From assembly GCF_027531545.1 (NCBI RefSeq), contig NZ_JAPZSC010000006.1, positions 186,001 to 250,000 on the forward strand: a stretch of 64,000 nucleotides of DNA, given 5' to 3'. Below the pieces are notes generated by a model, which did not search any database, was not told the DNA's origin, and was given only the letters and a program-made list of their open reading frames with translations. Positions 8,892 through 19,177 of this stretch are shown here, in pieces. Source of the DNA: Silanimonas sp. (GTDB taxonomy: Bacteria; Pseudomonadota; Gammaproteobacteria; Xanthomonadales; Xanthomonadaceae). The position numbers and the translations under genes were made by a program. Numbering within the stretch: position 1 is the first letter of the stretch; the number at the start of each line of letters is the position of its first letter.

Positions 8892-9235
8892 GGGGCGGAT
8901 CTCGGGGCAGGTGGGCAAATCACGCCGGGGCCACAGGAGGTGGCGCCGGCGCAGCAGTTCTCGGTGAGGTAGGCGACCAGGTCGTTCATCCGCGCGAAGT
9001 TGGCGCGAACCACGATGCTCCGCCCCTCGCGGCGGTCGAGCACGAGCTTCGCCGCGCGCAACACGTTGAGGTGCGCGGTCAACGTGGCCGGCGGCACGCG
9101 CAAGGCTTCGCGCAGCTCGCCGACCGCCAAGCCTTCGGCCCCGGCCACGACGAGGGCGCGGAAGGCGGCAAGCCTCGTGGCATGGGCCAGTGCGTCGAGA
9201 GTCTCGAGGGCGGCGGGTGCTTTCATCGGTTCCAT
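8888..9235 (-). CDS. arsR: Arsenite-responsive repressor ArsR
   Basis: Winged-helix ArsR/SmtB repressor of 115 aa; the recognition region is around VPPATLTAHLNVLRAA. A C-terminal cysteine set in ENCCAGATSC (C94, C95, C101) has the spacing i, i+1, i+7, which matches the C-terminal As(III) site I know from the Acidithiobacillus ferrooxidans ArsR and differs from the classical CVC site in the DNA-binding helix. An additional Cys follows in GVIC. A palindrome lies two bases upstream of the first ATG, consistent with autoregulation. A start at the fourth codon (9226) is equally possible and would put the palindrome in the leader. Confidence 0.9.
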   Translation of the reverse strand: MEPMKAPAALETLDALAHATRLAAFRALVVAGAEGLAVGELREALRVPPATLTAHLNVLRAAKLVLDRREGRSIVVRANFARMNDLVAYLTENCCAGATSCGPGVICPPAPRSAP

Positions 9236-9237
9236 GA

Positions 9238-9253
9238 TTCCAGAAATATGGAA
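9238..9253 (-). promoter_or_regulatory. Probable ArsR operator
   Basis: The inverted repeat TTCCA-N6-TGGAA lies directly before arsR in AT-rich sequence that stands out from its GC-rich surroundings. ArsR-family repressors bind such palindromes over their own promoters. I could not identify convincing -35 and -10 hexamers at this site. Confidence 0.55.
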
Positions 9254-9348
9254 GTTAATTCAAGCCTGCGGGACCATCGGGAACGGAAGGCGCGCCGCGG
9301 CATGGCCGACGGTGCGATCATCCGCGGGCCGTCGTCTTCCCGCCGCCC

Positions 9349-10503
9349 ATGCCCTCCCCGCTCCGTCGCTACGCCGTCTTCTATTTCTGCTTCTACGCGG
9401 CCCTCGGCGCGTACACGCCTTATGTGGCTCGGTTCGTGGACTACCTCGGCTTCAGTGGCCTCGTCGCGGGCGGCATGTTGGGCCTGTGGTACGCGTCGCG
9501 CATCGTGGCGCCCCCGCTGTGGTCGCGGCTGGTGGCGCAAAGCCCGAGGCCGGGCCTCTGGCTCTTGGCCGGCTGCGTGCTCGCCAGCCTGGGCTTCGCG
9601 TCGTTCGGCATCGTGGCCAGCGTCACCGGGCTGTTCGCCGCCATGCTGTTTTTCGGCGCGTTCTACAACGCGGTGATGCCGCAGTTCGAGGCCATGACCC
9701 TCGGGGCGATCGCTGGCGAGACCGAGGGCTATGGTCGATTGCGCGTGTGGGGGTCGGTCGGCTTCCTCGTCGTCGCCGGGAGCTACGGTGCCTTGCTCGA
9801 CGCCTGGGGCGAGGTCTGGTTCGTGTGGGCCACGCTGCCGTGGTTCGCGTTGATGGTCTGGGCGGCGTGGCCCTTCCGGCATGAAGCACGCACCGGCGCC
9901 GCCACGGGCGCCGTCCGCGTCGCCATGCGCCAGCTGTGGAACCGCGCTGGCACGCGGCCGCTGCTGCTGCTCGCCCTGCTGGTCCAGGCTGGCTTCGGTG
10001 CGTTCTACGTGTTCTACACCCTGCACCTGCGGGCCAACGGCCATGACGGTCTCGCCGTCGGCTTGCTCTGGATGGTCGGGGTGTCCGCTGAAATTGTGCT
10101 GTTCTGGTGGGCCCCGGGCCTGATCCGCCGCCACGGCGTCCATGCCTTGATGGCGCTATGCCTCGGACTGACCGTCGCGCGGTGGATCGTGGTCGCGCTG
10201 TTCCCGGCATCGATGGCCCTGATGGTCGCGGCGCAGCTGACGCATGCCCTCGGTTTCGCGCTTTTCCATGCCTGCCTGATGCAGCGCATGGCCGCGCTGT
10301 TCCCCGGCCACGAAGCCAGTGCCGGCCAAGGCCTGCTGTATGGCTTCTCGTCCGGCCTCGGCGGCGTGATCGGCGCACTGCTCGCGGCCGTGCTGTGGGA
10401 ATGGCAGGGCGGCGTCGCGGCTTTCCTGGGGGGCGCGGCACTCACCACGTCGGCGCTGGTGCTCCACCAGGCGAGAGTGAGAGTGTCAAGACACCCGGCC
10501 TGA
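9349..10503 (+). CDS. MFS permease, phenylpropionate (HcaT) type
   Basis: Major facilitator protein of 384 aa with about twelve membrane helices. The N-terminus (YAVFYFCFYAALGAYTPYV) and the loop GRLRVWGSVGFL are typical of the HcaT/LacY-like proton symporter group. The substrate cannot be read from sequence; aromatic acids are the family precedent, and nearby kynurenine genes make an aromatic substrate conceivable but unproven. The gene diverges from arsR. Its 3' end overlaps the convergent GGDEF-EAL gene by 18 bp. Confidence 0.8.
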   Translation: MPSPLRRYAVFYFCFYAALGAYTPYVARFVDYLGFSGLVAGGMLGLWYASRIVAPPLWSRLVAQSPRPGLWLLAGCVLASLGFASFGIVASVTGLFAAMLFFGAFYNAVMPQFEAMTLGAIAGETEGYGRLRVWGSVGFLVVAGSYGALLDAWGEVWFVWATLPWFALMVWAAWPFRHEARTGAATGAVRVAMRQLWNRAGTRPLLLLALLVQAGFGAFYVFYTLHLRANGHDGLAVGLLWMVGVSAEIVLFWWAPGLIRRHGVHALMALCLGLTVARWIVVALFPASMALMVAAQLTHALGFALFHACLMQRMAALFPGHEASAGQGLLYGFSSGLGGVIGALLAAVLWEWQGGVAAFLGGAALTTSALVLHQARVRVSRHPA

Positions 10504-12549
10504 GCCGGCGAGACGGGCCTGCCAATCGGCCGCGAAAGCCTCGGCCCCCATGGGGCGCCCAAGGCCGTAACCCTGCAACAGGTCGACGCCCTCACCGAGA
10601 AGCACGCGTCGTTGTTCTTCGGTCTCCACGCCTTCGGCCACGGTGGTGCAGCCCAAGCGCTGTGCCAGCGCGACCACGGTGCGGATGATCGCCTCGTCGC
10701 CGCCACCTCGGCCGATGCCGTCGACGAAGGAGCGATCGATCTTCAGCGCCGTCACCGGCAGCCGCTTGAGGTAGGCGAGTGAGGAATAGCCCGTGCCGAA
10801 ATCGTCGATGGCGATGCCGAAGCCGGCTTCGCGGAGCAGATTCAGCGACTCGATTGCTCGCTCGCCGTCCATGATCATCGACTCGGTGATTTCCAGTTCG
10901 AGCCGATCGGTGGGCCAGCCGCTGTCCTCGACGACCGCGGCGAGCTGTCCCATGAAGTCGGGATGCTCCAGCTGCTTCACCGAAAGGTTCACTGCGATCG
11001 ACGGCATTGCCAAGCCTTGCTCCTGCCAGCGCATGGCTTGAAGGCAGGCCTCCCGCAGCACCCATTCGCCCAGGCGGACGATGAGTCCGGTGTCCTCGGC
11101 CAATGGAATGAACTGCGACGGCGGAACCGGCCCGAATTCGGCGCTGTGCCAGCGCAACAGCGCCTCGGCGCCGGCCGGACTTCCCTCGCGATCCACCTTG
11201 ATCTGGTAGTGGAGGGACAGTTCGCCAGCCTCGCGCGCGCGCCGCAGCGCGGCGTCCATCTGCAGGCGGCGGCGTGCGGCCTCGGTCATCTCCGGCGTAT
11301 AGAAATGCGACCGACCGCGTCCTTCGGCCTTGGCCCGGAACATGGCGGTGTCGGCGTTGCGGACGAGCGTCTCGCGGTCGGTGCCGTCCTCCGGGAAGAC
11401 GCAGATGCCGATGCTGCCCGACAGGTGCACCTCGTGCCCGGCTACATCGAAGGTGCCGGCCAGCAGTGCGAGCATCTTGTCCGCTACGCGCATCGCCTCG
11501 CGGCCGTCCACCACGTCTTCGAGCAAACAGACGAACTCGTCGCCTCCGAGCCGCGACAAGCTGTCGCTCAGCCGGAGGTTGTAGGCGAGGCGCTCCGCCA
11601 CCGCTTGCAGCAGGCGATCCCCGACGTTGTGCCCTGCACTGTCGTTGACTTCCTTGAAGCGATCGAGGTCGATGAACAGCAGGGCCAAACGACGCTGGCG
11701 GCGGGACGCTTGGGCGATGGCGCGGTCGAGCTGGTGACCGAAGGCCAAGCGGTTGGGCAGGCCGGTGAGCGGGTCGTGGTGCGCGAGGTGCTCGAGGCGA
11801 TGCTCGGCTGCCTTTCGAACTTCGACTTCTTCGAGCAGTTCGGCGGTTCGCTCGCGGACGCGTTGGTCGAGCTCGTGGTTGGCCGCTTCCACGGCCGACT
11901 TCTCGGCGCTCAGGCGCTCCACGAGGTCGACGTTCTCGTCGCGAAGCCGAACCAGGGACTGGCCCGCGGCGTGCTGGACGCGGGCCACCCGCGTGATGAT
12001 GACGAGGTACATCCCCATCAGGAATGCGAGGCTGATGTACTCCGCCCCGCCCTCCATCACCAGGCGCAGCGCCGCCAGCCCGACCGAGGGCACGGCGAAC
12101 GCGAAGTACGCGGGCAGCCAGTAGGAGGTGACGATGATGGAGCCGGCAGCGAGCCCCACCAGGCTCGTGTAGAGGAAAACCTGCAGCGCCGCACTGTCGG
12201 GAGTGAAGAACGCCCAGCCCGCCGCGCCCCAGAGCAGTCCGGAGGCCAGCGAGGTCAGCGTGAAGCGGTTCGCCCAGCGCAGTGCGTCCTGCGCCCCCGA
12301 TGGACGACGCTGGTAGGCCTTCATCAGGGCATAGCGAAGCGCCAACACGACGAGCGACGCGACCACCCACGACGCGAGCGCGGTCGAGGACACGCTGCCC
12401 CAGAACGCGACGCCCAACACCACGGGCATCACCGCGAGATTGACCAGGATGGCGGGTAGTCCGCCGTACAGGCGGTCGACCTGGTGGCCGACGAGGCGCT
12501 GCGCCGCCAGGCGATCGCTGTCCGGATGCTTGCCTTCTGCCCCGTCCAT
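10486..12549 (-). CDS. Membrane-anchored GGDEF-EAL c-di-GMP enzyme
   Basis: Bifunctional c-di-GMP protein of 687 aa. Six hydrophobic segments (about residues 31-190) form an uncharacterised membrane sensor, followed by a coiled coil (200-255). The GGDEF domain carries intact GGDEF (335-339) and an RxxD inhibitory site (R326 to D329). The EAL domain has an intact EAL (462-464) plus LELEITES, IAIDDFGTGYSS and VVAEGVETEEQ. Both active sites therefore look functional. ATG 12549 is preceded by a strong GGAGGG site. It is 59 nt downstream of the 5'-nucleotidase gene and may share its transcript. Confidence 0.93.
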   Translation of the reverse strand: MDGAEGKHPDSDRLAAQRLVGHQVDRLYGGLPAILVNLAVMPVVLGVAFWGSVSSTALASWVVASLVVLALRYALMKAYQRRPSGAQDALRWANRFTLTSLASGLLWGAAGWAFFTPDSAALQVFLYTSLVGLAAGSIIVTSYWLPAYFAFAVPSVGLAALRLVMEGGAEYISLAFLMGMYLVIITRVARVQHAAGQSLVRLRDENVDLVERLSAEKSAVEAANHELDQRVRERTAELLEEVEVRKAAEHRLEHLAHHDPLTGLPNRLAFGHQLDRAIAQASRRQRRLALLFIDLDRFKEVNDSAGHNVGDRLLQAVAERLAYNLRLSDSLSRLGGDEFVCLLEDVVDGREAMRVADKMLALLAGTFDVAGHEVHLSGSIGICVFPEDGTDRETLVRNADTAMFRAKAEGRGRSHFYTPEMTEAARRRLQMDAALRRAREAGELSLHYQIKVDREGSPAGAEALLRWHSAEFGPVPPSQFIPLAEDTGLIVRLGEWVLREACLQAMRWQEQGLAMPSIAVNLSVKQLEHPDFMGQLAAVVEDSGWPTDRLELEITESMIMDGERAIESLNLLREAGFGIAIDDFGTGYSSLAYLKRLPVTALKIDRSFVDGIGRGGGDEAIIRTVVALAQRLGCTTVAEGVETEEQRRVLLGEGVDLLQGYGLGRPMGAEAFAADWQARLAGSGRVS

Positions 12550-12608
12550 TCGCGCCCTCCTGTGGTTCGCCGTCGCATCCAGCGTCGGCGCGTGGGGTAC
12601 TGCGGCCT

Positions 12609-13499
12609 CTACTCGTTCGAGACTCCGTGCGGGACATGGCCGGCGGCCACGTGCTGCATCGCGCTCTCGATGTTGTGCATCGAATCGTCGAAGAAGATAT
12701 CGGCACCGAAGGTGTCGAGGAATGGGCCTTTCGGGCGCCCCCCGAGGAACAGGGCCTCGTCGAGGCGGATGCCCCACTCGCGCAGCGTGAGGATCACCCG
12801 CTTGTGCGCCGGTGCCGAACGCGCGGTGACCAGCGCGATGCGGATCGGCGGATCGGCGGCCGGCAGGGCCTGCTGCAGCGTGTGCAGCGCCGAGAGAAAG
12901 CCGCGGAACGGGCCGCCGGAGAGAGGCTCCAGCGCCCGTTCCGTCTCATGGTCGTGGAAGGCCTGCAGCCCTTCCTCCTGCGAAACGCGTTCACTCTCGT
13001 CGCCGAAGATCACGGCGTCGCCGTCGAAGGCGATACGCAGCTGCGGATGGCGGTCCACCGGCGGTAGTCCGGTCGGCAGGATGGTCGCGGCCGCGACACC
13101 ATGCTCGAGCGCGCTGCGCACGCTGGCGGGGTTGGCGCTGAGGAACAGCTGGGCACCGAACGGCTGGATGTAGGGGTGGGTGTCGGCACCGCTGGTGAAC
13201 ACCGCGCGCACGATGCCGAGGCCGTAGTGCTCGATGGCATTGAAGATGCGCAGGCCGGTATCCGCCGAATTCCGTGAGAGCAGGATCACTTCGACCGGCG
13301 GCACGCCCGGCGGCAGCAGCGAGTTCAAGGCGAGCAGCTTGCGCACCAGCGGGAACGCGATGCCGGGCTGCAGCGGCTGGTCCTCGCGCTCTCGCTGGTA
13401 GGCCGCGTAGGCCTTGAGGCCCTCGCGTTCGAACAGCGCGTGGCCGTGCTCCAAATCGAACAGCGCCCGAGCGGTGATGGCGACGACCAGCGGGCGCAT
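12609..13499 (-). CDS. Cytosolic 5'-nucleotidase (NT5C1-like family)
   Basis: The 296-aa product matches the bacterial 5'-nucleotidase family related to eukaryotic cytosolic nucleotidase I (Pfam PF06189). Recognisable blocks are VAITARALFDLEHGHALF near the N-terminus, VILLSRNSADTGLRIFNAI, the IRIALVTARSAPAHKRV segment and a terminal IFFDDSMHNIESA. It should dephosphorylate nucleoside monophosphates. The start ATG 13499 overlaps the NAD kinase stop by one base (TGATG), so the two are co-translated, linking nucleotide turnover to NADP synthesis. Confidence 0.85.
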   Translation of the reverse strand: MRPLVVAITARALFDLEHGHALFEREGLKAYAAYQREREDQPLQPGIAFPLVRKLLALNSLLPPGVPPVEVILLSRNSADTGLRIFNAIEHYGLGIVRAVFTSGADTHPYIQPFGAQLFLSANPASVRSALEHGVAAATILPTGLPPVDRHPQLRIAFDGDAVIFGDESERVSQEEGLQAFHDHETERALEPLSGGPFRGFLSALHTLQQALPAADPPIRIALVTARSAPAHKRVILTLREWGIRLDEALFLGGRPKGPFLDTFGADIFFDDSMHNIESAMQHVAAGHVPHGVSNE

Positions 13500-14266
13500 C
13501 AACTCTCGAACTGCTCGTTGAGGATGCGGTCCGCGAGGTCGTGCTCCGGGTCGAACAGCAAGGTGACCGTCTGCGTGCGCGATTCGCGGATGCGGACCTC
13601 GACGACGTTGCGAACCTCATGCGAATCGGCGGTGGCGCTGACCGGCCGCTTGAGGGCGTCGAGCACCTCGATGCCGATCTCGGCATCGGACCGCAGCAAC
13701 GCGCCGCGCCAGCGGCGGGGCCGGAACGCAGCGATCGGCGTCATCGCGATCACTTCGGATCCGAGCGGAAGGATGGGGCCGTGCGCGGAGTAGTTGTAGG
13801 CCGTAGACCCCGCCGGGGTCGCGACCAGCATGCCGTCGCACACCAGTTCATCCAGCTTGCGCTGGCCGTTCACCGCGATGCGCAGGTGCGCCGTCTGGCG
13901 CGTCTGCCGTAGCAGCGAGACTTCGTTGTAGGCCAAGGAGTTGATCGTCTGCCCGCCTTCGGTCACTGCCTCCATCTCGAGCGGACGCAGCACGTTGTGG
14001 CGAGCGCGGGCCAAACGCTCATGCAGGCCGTCGGCGCGGTACTGGTTCATCAGGAACCCGACCGTACCGAGCTTCATGCCATAGACCGGCAGGCCCAGCC
14101 CGCCGTGCCGATGCAGGGTCTGCAGCATGAAGCCGTCGCCGCCCAGAGCCACGAGCACTTCGGCGTCGGCCGGCGCGCAGGGGCCGTGCACGGCCTCGAG
14201 CGCCTGGCGGGCCGCCTCGGCTTCCGCCGTGGGGCTCGCCAGGAACGCGATGCGGGAGAACGCCAT
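13499..14266 (-). CDS. nadK: NAD kinase
   Basis: ATP-dependent phosphorylation of NAD to NADP. The 255-aa product has the catalytic GGDG motif (residues 42-45 in [11 protein letters not shown]), the NEVSLLR adenine-binding motif, and the glycine-rich [20 protein letters not shown] loop. ATG 14266 is 14 nt after the glutamate dehydrogenase stop, and the product then has the normal short bacterial length; longer upstream extensions are low-complexity read-through. Its neighbours are an NAD-dependent dehydrogenase and a nucleotidase. Confidence 0.95.
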   Translation of the reverse strand: MAFSRIAFLASPTAEAEAARQALEAVHGPCAPADAEVLVALGGDGFMLQTLHRHGGLGLPVYGMKLGTVGFLMNQYRADGLHERLARARHNVLRPLEMEAVTEGGQTINSLAYNEVSLLRQTRQTAHLRIAVNGQRKLDELVCDGMLVATPAGSTAYNYSAHGPILPLGSEVIAMTPIAAFRPRRWRGALLRSDAEIGIEVLDALKRPVSATADSHEVRNVVEVRIRESRTQTVTLLFDPEHDLADRILNEQFES

Positions 14267-14280
14267 CCCGGCCGGCCCCG

Positions 14281-17200
14281 TCAGCCGACCCGGCCGCCGG
14301 CCGCGGCGATTTGGCCGAGGCGGCGTACCGCGACCAGCAGCGTCGCGTAATCCATGCCACGCAGGTTGCGCATGTCCGCGAACATCGCGAGCGTGTAGCG
14401 CAGGGTCGAATCCTCGCGCGAGAGCCACGCACCGACGGCATCGGCGGCGCCCTTGCCGGCCAGCACTTGGCCGACCAGCGTGCTCTGCTGCTGCTGCAGT
14501 TCGTCGCGCAGCGCACCACGGGCCTGGGCGTGCCAGCGGCCTTCGACCGGCAGCAACTCCACCTGGTCCATCAGCCACTTGGTGTGCAGCGCGTCGGAGA
14601 GCGAGAAGTACACGCGGGCGACGTCGGCGACCGGCAGCTTGCGCTGCAGGGCGATCTGCACGATGTCGAGGCCGTAGGCGAGGAAGGGCAGCGCCGCGAA
14701 ATCAGCCGCCAGTGCCGGAGCGAAGCCCTTGCGGGTCCAGGCGTCGATGCTGGCGTCGTACTGTGCCTTGGCTTCGCCCGGCAACGACTTCGGCAGCACC
14801 GCGCGCAGTTCGCCGAGGCTGGCCGAATAGCGCTCGACCATGGAGGCGATCACGAGGTGCTCGCCCGGCAGGTTGAGCATCCAGCGGGTGTACTGGCGCA
14901 GCAGGTTCCAGACCGCCATCAGGGCGTCGATCTGGGCCGATTCCGGCACCTTGAGGTCCGCCGCGTCGATCGCCGACCACCACTGGCGCGCGTCGAGGAT
15001 CTCGCGGGCGATGGTGTAGGCCTTGGCGATCTGCGCCGGCTGCTCGCCGGTGTCTTCCTGCATGCGCAGCACGAAGGTCGAACCCATCCGGTTGACCATC
15101 GAGTTGGTCACCGCCGTGGCGATGATCTCGCGGCGCAGGCGGTGGCCTTCCATGTCGGCCGCGTAGCGCTCCTGCAGCGCCTTCGGGAAATAGCGCTGCA
15201 GCTCGCGCGAGAGGTAGGGATCCTCAGGCACGTCGCTGTCGAGCAGCTGGTTGAAGATGACGATCTTGTCGTAGCTGAGCAGGATCGACAGCTCGGGGCG
15301 CGTGAGGCCGAGCCCGCGCGAACGACGGTCGCTGAACTCGGCATCGGACGGCAGGAACTCGATGGCGCGGTCCAGCAGGCCCTGCGATTCCAGCGTGCGG
15401 ATCAGATGCTGGAAGCTGCCAAGGCGCGGGATGCTCATCCGCTCCATCAGGCTGATGGCCTGGTTCTGCCGGTAGTTGTCGTTCAGCACCAGGTCGCCGA
15501 CCTCGTCAGTCATCTCGGCCAGCAGCGTGTTGCGCTGCTCGAGCGTCAGGCCGCCGCGGGCCATGACCCCGCCGAGCAGGATCTTGATGTTCACCTCGTG
15601 GTCCGAGGTGTCGACGCCGGCCGAGTTGTCGATGAAATCGGTATTGAGCAGCACGCCGGCCGCGAGGCAGGCCTCGATGCGGCCCTTCTGCGTCATGCCG
15701 AGGTTGCCGCCCTCGCCCACCACCTTGCAGCGCAGCTCGCGGCCGTCCACGCGCAAGCCGTTGTTGGCGCGGTCGCCGGCGTCGGCGTGGGTTTCGGTGC
15801 TGGCCTTCACGTAGGTGCCGATGCCGCCGTTCCACAGCAGGTCCACCGGCGCCTTGAGGATGGCGTTCATCAGCTGCGCCGGCGTCATCTGCTCGACGTC
15901 ACCCTCGATGCCGAGCGCCGCGCGCACTTCCGGGCTCACCGGGATGTGCTTCGCGGAGCGCGGATAGATGCCGCCCCCGGCCGAGATCAGCGATTTGTCG
16001 TAATCGTCCCAGCTCGAACGCGGCAGCTTGAAGAGACGGTCGCGCTCGACGAACGAGCGGGCGGAATCCGGGTTCGGGTCGAGGAAGATGTGGCGGTGGT
16101 CGAAGGCCGCCAGCAGGCGGATGTGCTTCGAGAGCAGCATGCCGTTGCCGAACACGTCGCCCGACATGTCGCCCACGCCCACGCAGGTTAAATCCTGCGT
16201 CTGCGAATCGCGGCCCATGGCGCGGAAGTGGCGCTTCACCGACTCCCAGCCGCCGCGCGCGGTGATGCCCATGCCCTTGTGGTCGTAGCCCACCGAGCCG
16301 CCCGAGGCGAAGGCGTCGCCCAGCCAGAAGCCGTGCTCGGCGCTGATGCCATTGGCGATGTCGGAGAACGTGGCCGTGCCCTTGTCGGCGGCGACGACCA
16401 GGTACGGATCGTCGGCGTCATGGCGAACGACGTCGACCGGCGGGACGATCTTGCCTTCGACGATGTTGTCGGTGATGTCGAGCAGGCCGTTGATGAAGCG
16501 CTTGTAGCTGGCGATGCCTTCCGCCATCCACGCGTCGCGGTCGGCCGAGGACGGCAGGCGCTTCGGGAAGAAGCCGCCCTTCGAACCCACCGGCACGATC
16601 ACCGTGTTCTTCACCATCTGCGCCTTGACGAGGCCGAGCACTTCCGTGCGGAAGTCCTCGCGGCGGTCCGACCAGCGCAGGCCGCCGCGGGCCACCGGCC
16701 CGAAGCGCAGGTGCACGCCCTCGACCCAAGGCGAGTACACGAAGATCTCGCGGTAGGGCTTGGGCTTCGGCAGGTCCGGCACCTTCGACGGGTCGAACTT
16801 GAAGCTGATGTAGTCGCGGCCCTTGGTCTGGTGGAAGCTCGTGCGCAGCGTGGCTTGGATCACCGCCTTCAGGCTGCGCAGGATGCGGTCTTCGTCGAGG
16901 CTCGACACCTTCTCCAGCACGGCGCCCATCGCTTCTTCGATCCCCGCCATCGCGGCGTTGCGATCGAGTCCTGTGGCCATTGCGGCGGCATCGACGGCGG
17001 CAGTGAGCGCGGTGCGGTCGGCCTCGGGAAGCCCGGCCAGCACGCGGGCCAGCGAATCGCGCGTTGCGGCGCTGCGCGCGGCATCGGCGCCGCCGCGTGC
17101 CGGGTTGAAACGCGCCTCGAAGAGTTCCGCCAGAAGGCGCGCCACCAGCGGGTAGCGCACCAGGGTTTCTTCCATGTAGGCCTGCGAGAACGGCACGCCG

Positions 17201-19128
17201 GTCTGCAGCAGGTATTTGGCGTAGCCGCGCAGCATCGCCACCTGGCGCCAAGTCAGGCCAGCGGCGAGCACAAGCTTGTTGAAGCCGTCGTTCTCGGCGT
17301 CGCCGGACCAGATGCGCGCGAACGCCTGTTCGAAATCGGCGCGCGCCGCGGCGAGGTCGCCGAGCGGGCGCTGGGCCTGCACCACGAAATCCTGGATCGC
17401 CACCAGGCGACCGTCGGCTTCGAGCTCGTAGGGGTGTTCGGACAGGATGCGCAGGCCGAGGTTCTCGAGCATCGGCAGCGCGTCGGAGAGGGCGATCACG
17501 CGGTCGAGGCGCATGGCCTTGAAGCGCAGGCCGTCATCGCCCTGGTAAAGCGAGAGGGCGAGGTCCTTCTCGGTCGCGAGCTGGTCGGCGCGGACGAGGT
17601 CCTGCGCCGCCATCTCCGGCGTGACCGCATCGATGTAGCCGGGCGGCAGGCCCTTGGCGAAGCGGCGGGCCAGCCGCAGGCCGTCGCTCTCGCCCTTGGC
17701 CCGCACCAGCGCATCGCGCAGGCCGTCCTGCCAGTTGCGGACGATGGCGGCGATGCGCTGCTCGAGGGCGGCCGCGTCGGCCTGCACGGTGGCGCCGGCC
17801 CTCGGTCGGATGACGAGGTACATCTGCGCCAGCGGGGACTCGCCGATGCTGATGCCGGAATCGAGGCGCTCGCCCTGCAATGCGTCGCGCAGCAGCGTCT
17901 CGATGCGGTTGCGCACCTCGCCGCTGAAGCGGTCGCGCGGGATGTACACCAGCGCCGAGAAGAAACGACCGTAGCGGTCGCGGCGCAGGAAGAGGCGGCT
18001 GCGCACCCGCTCCTGCAGCGCGAGGATGCCCATCACCGTGGTGAAGAGTTCATCCGCCGAGCTCTGGAACAGCTCGTCGCGCGGCAGCGTGTCGAGGATA
18101 TGGCGGAGGGCCTTGCCGCTGTGGCTGGCGGCGGAGAGGCCCGAGCGCTCCATGATCTGGTCGTGCCGGCGGCGCACCAGCGGGATCTCCCACGGGCGGC
18201 GGTTGTAGGCACCCGAGGTGTACAGGCCGAGGAACCGCTGCTCGGCAACCGCCACGCCGTTCTCGTCATAGACCAGCACGCCGATGTAGTCCATGTAGCC
18301 GGGGCGATGGACCGTCGCCCGGGCATTCGTCTTGGTCAGGATCAGTACGTCCCGCTCTCCCGCATGGCGAGGCGCGACGAATTCGCTGACCGCACGCGGG
18401 CGCTGGGTGGAGGCGTGGCGCATCAGGCCGAGGCCGCTGCCCTCCACCGGGGCGAGCGTGCGCTCCGCGCCGTCTCCCGACACGCGGTATTCGCGGTAGC
18501 CGAGGAAGGTGAAGTGGTTGTCCGTGGCCCAGCGGAGGAAATCCTGAGACTCCGCGCGGATGACGTCGTTGACCGGCAGCGCGCGGGTCGACATCTCGTC
18601 GGCGGCACGCACCATGATGTCGCGCATCGCCGCCCAGTCCTGCACGCAGGCGCGCACGTCGGCGAGGGCGCCTTCGATGCCCTGCTGGATGCCGGCGAAG
18701 TCCTCCGTTGCTTGGCGGTCGATCTCGATGTGCATCAACGATTCGCCGTCGATGACCGGATGCACGAGCAGGTGGATGCCGATGCCACGCTCGGCCAGCG
18801 CCATGCTCACCGAGTCGACGAGGAAGGGCATGTCGTCATTGGCGATCTGCAGCACCGTGGCCGAACTGCCGAAGCCTTGCGGCGCAGACTCCGGATTCAG
18901 CAGGCGGAGCTTCGGGGCACCTGCGGCGCGACCGGCGGCGAACGCGAGCATGTCCCGGGCCACGGCCAACCAGGCGTCGGCGGGGCGAAGCACCAGATCC
19001 TCCTGCGGCACCCTGGCGTAGAACCGTTCGACGAAGCGCGACAGCGCCGCCCCGTCAGGTCCCGAGTTCGCTGCAGCCGTGGCCAGGGCGGAAAGTTCGG
19101 GGTTGGGGGCGGCGTTCGGGGCGCTCAT
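14281..19128 (-). CDS. gdhB: Large NAD-specific glutamate dehydrogenase (GDH-180 type)
   Basis: Oxidative deamination of glutamate to 2-oxoglutarate and ammonia with NAD. The 1615-aa length equals that of the large bacterial GDH class. A long N-terminal region with ACT-like regulatory parts is followed by the central catalytic domain; [35 protein letters not shown] and a dinucleotide-binding [13 protein letters not shown] are visible. The C-terminal region is helical. I chose ATG 19128, which gives the family N-terminus; a more distal start adds basic residues unlike the family. Glutamate catabolism fits the nearby arginine and histidine genes only loosely. It precedes nadK by 14 nt. Confidence 0.94.
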   Translation of the reverse strand: MSAPNAAPNPELSALATAAANSGPDGAALSRFVERFYARVPQEDLVLRPADAWLAVARDMLAFAAGRAAGAPKLRLLNPESAPQGFGSSATVLQIANDDMPFLVDSVSMALAERGIGIHLLVHPVIDGESLMHIEIDRQATEDFAGIQQGIEGALADVRACVQDWAAMRDIMVRAADEMSTRALPVNDVIRAESQDFLRWATDNHFTFLGYREYRVSGDGAERTLAPVEGSGLGLMRHASTQRPRAVSEFVAPRHAGERDVLILTKTNARATVHRPGYMDYIGVLVYDENGVAVAEQRFLGLYTSGAYNRRPWEIPLVRRRHDQIMERSGLSAASHSGKALRHILDTLPRDELFQSSADELFTTVMGILALQERVRSRLFLRRDRYGRFFSALVYIPRDRFSGEVRNRIETLLRDALQGERLDSGISIGESPLAQMYLVIRPRAGATVQADAAALEQRIAAIVRNWQDGLRDALVRAKGESDGLRLARRFAKGLPPGYIDAVTPEMAAQDLVRADQLATEKDLALSLYQGDDGLRFKAMRLDRVIALSDALPMLENLGLRILSEHPYELEADGRLVAIQDFVVQAQRPLGDLAAARADFEQAFARIWSGDAENDGFNKLVLAAGLTWRQVAMLRGYAKYLLQTGVPFSQAYMEETLVRYPLVARLLAELFEARFNPARGGADAARSAATRDSLARVLAGLPEADRTALTAAVDAAAMATGLDRNAAMAGIEEAMGAVLEKVSSLDEDRILRSLKAVIQATLRTSFHQTKGRDYISFKFDPSKVPDLPKPKPYREIFVYSPWVEGVHLRFGPVARGGLRWSDRREDFRTEVLGLVKAQMVKNTVIVPVGSKGGFFPKRLPSSADRDAWMAEGIASYKRFINGLLDITDNIVEGKIVPPVDVVRHDADDPYLVVAADKGTATFSDIANGISAEHGFWLGDAFASGGSVGYDHKGMGITARGGWESVKRHFRAMGRDSQTQDLTCVGVGDMSGDVFGNGMLLSKHIRLLAAFDHRHIFLDPNPDSARSFVERDRLFKLPRSSWDDYDKSLISAGGGIYPRSAKHIPVSPEVRAALGIEGDVEQMTPAQLMNAILKAPVDLLWNGGIGTYVKASTETHADAGDRANNGLRVDGRELRCKVVGEGGNLGMTQKGRIEACLAAGVLLNTDFIDNSAGVDTSDHEVNIKILLGGVMARGGLTLEQRNTLLAEMTDEVGDLVLNDNYRQNQAISLMERMSIPRLGSFQHLIRTLESQGLLDRAIEFLPSDAEFSDRRSRGLGLTRPELSILLSYDKIVIFNQLLDSDVPEDPYLSRELQRYFPKALQERYAADMEGHRLRREIIATAVTNSMVNRMGSTFVLRMQEDTGEQPAQIAKAYTIAREILDARQWWSAIDAADLKVPESAQIDALMAVWNLLRQYTRWMLNLPGEHLVIASMVERYSASLGELRAVLPKSLPGEAKAQYDASIDAWTRKGFAPALAADFAALPFLAYGLDIVQIALQRKLPVADVARVYFSLSDALHTKWLMDQVELLPVEGRWHAQARGALRDELQQQQSTLVGQVLAGKGAADAVGAWLSREDSTLRYTLAMFADMRNLRGMDYATLLVAVRRLGQIAAAGGRVG

Positions 19129-19177
19129 GGGGTCGGTCGATCCGGCGACTGAGTGAAAGCTCGAAGTGTACGCGGTC

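Noticed and set aside
4692-12549. A gas-sensing and ion-channel signalling island linking H-NOX, the channel, ars genes and two c-di-GMP enzymes
   Set aside because: The genes lie on different strands with separate promoters and no shared regulatory site; only the H-NOX pair and the ars operon show true coupling.
16228-19152. Long open frame (over 900 codons) antisense to the glutamate dehydrogenase gene
   Set aside because: Its translation is Ala/Arg/Gly/His-rich without recognisable motifs, and the opposite strand encodes a full-length, motif-complete enzyme. Long antisense frames are expected at this GC content.
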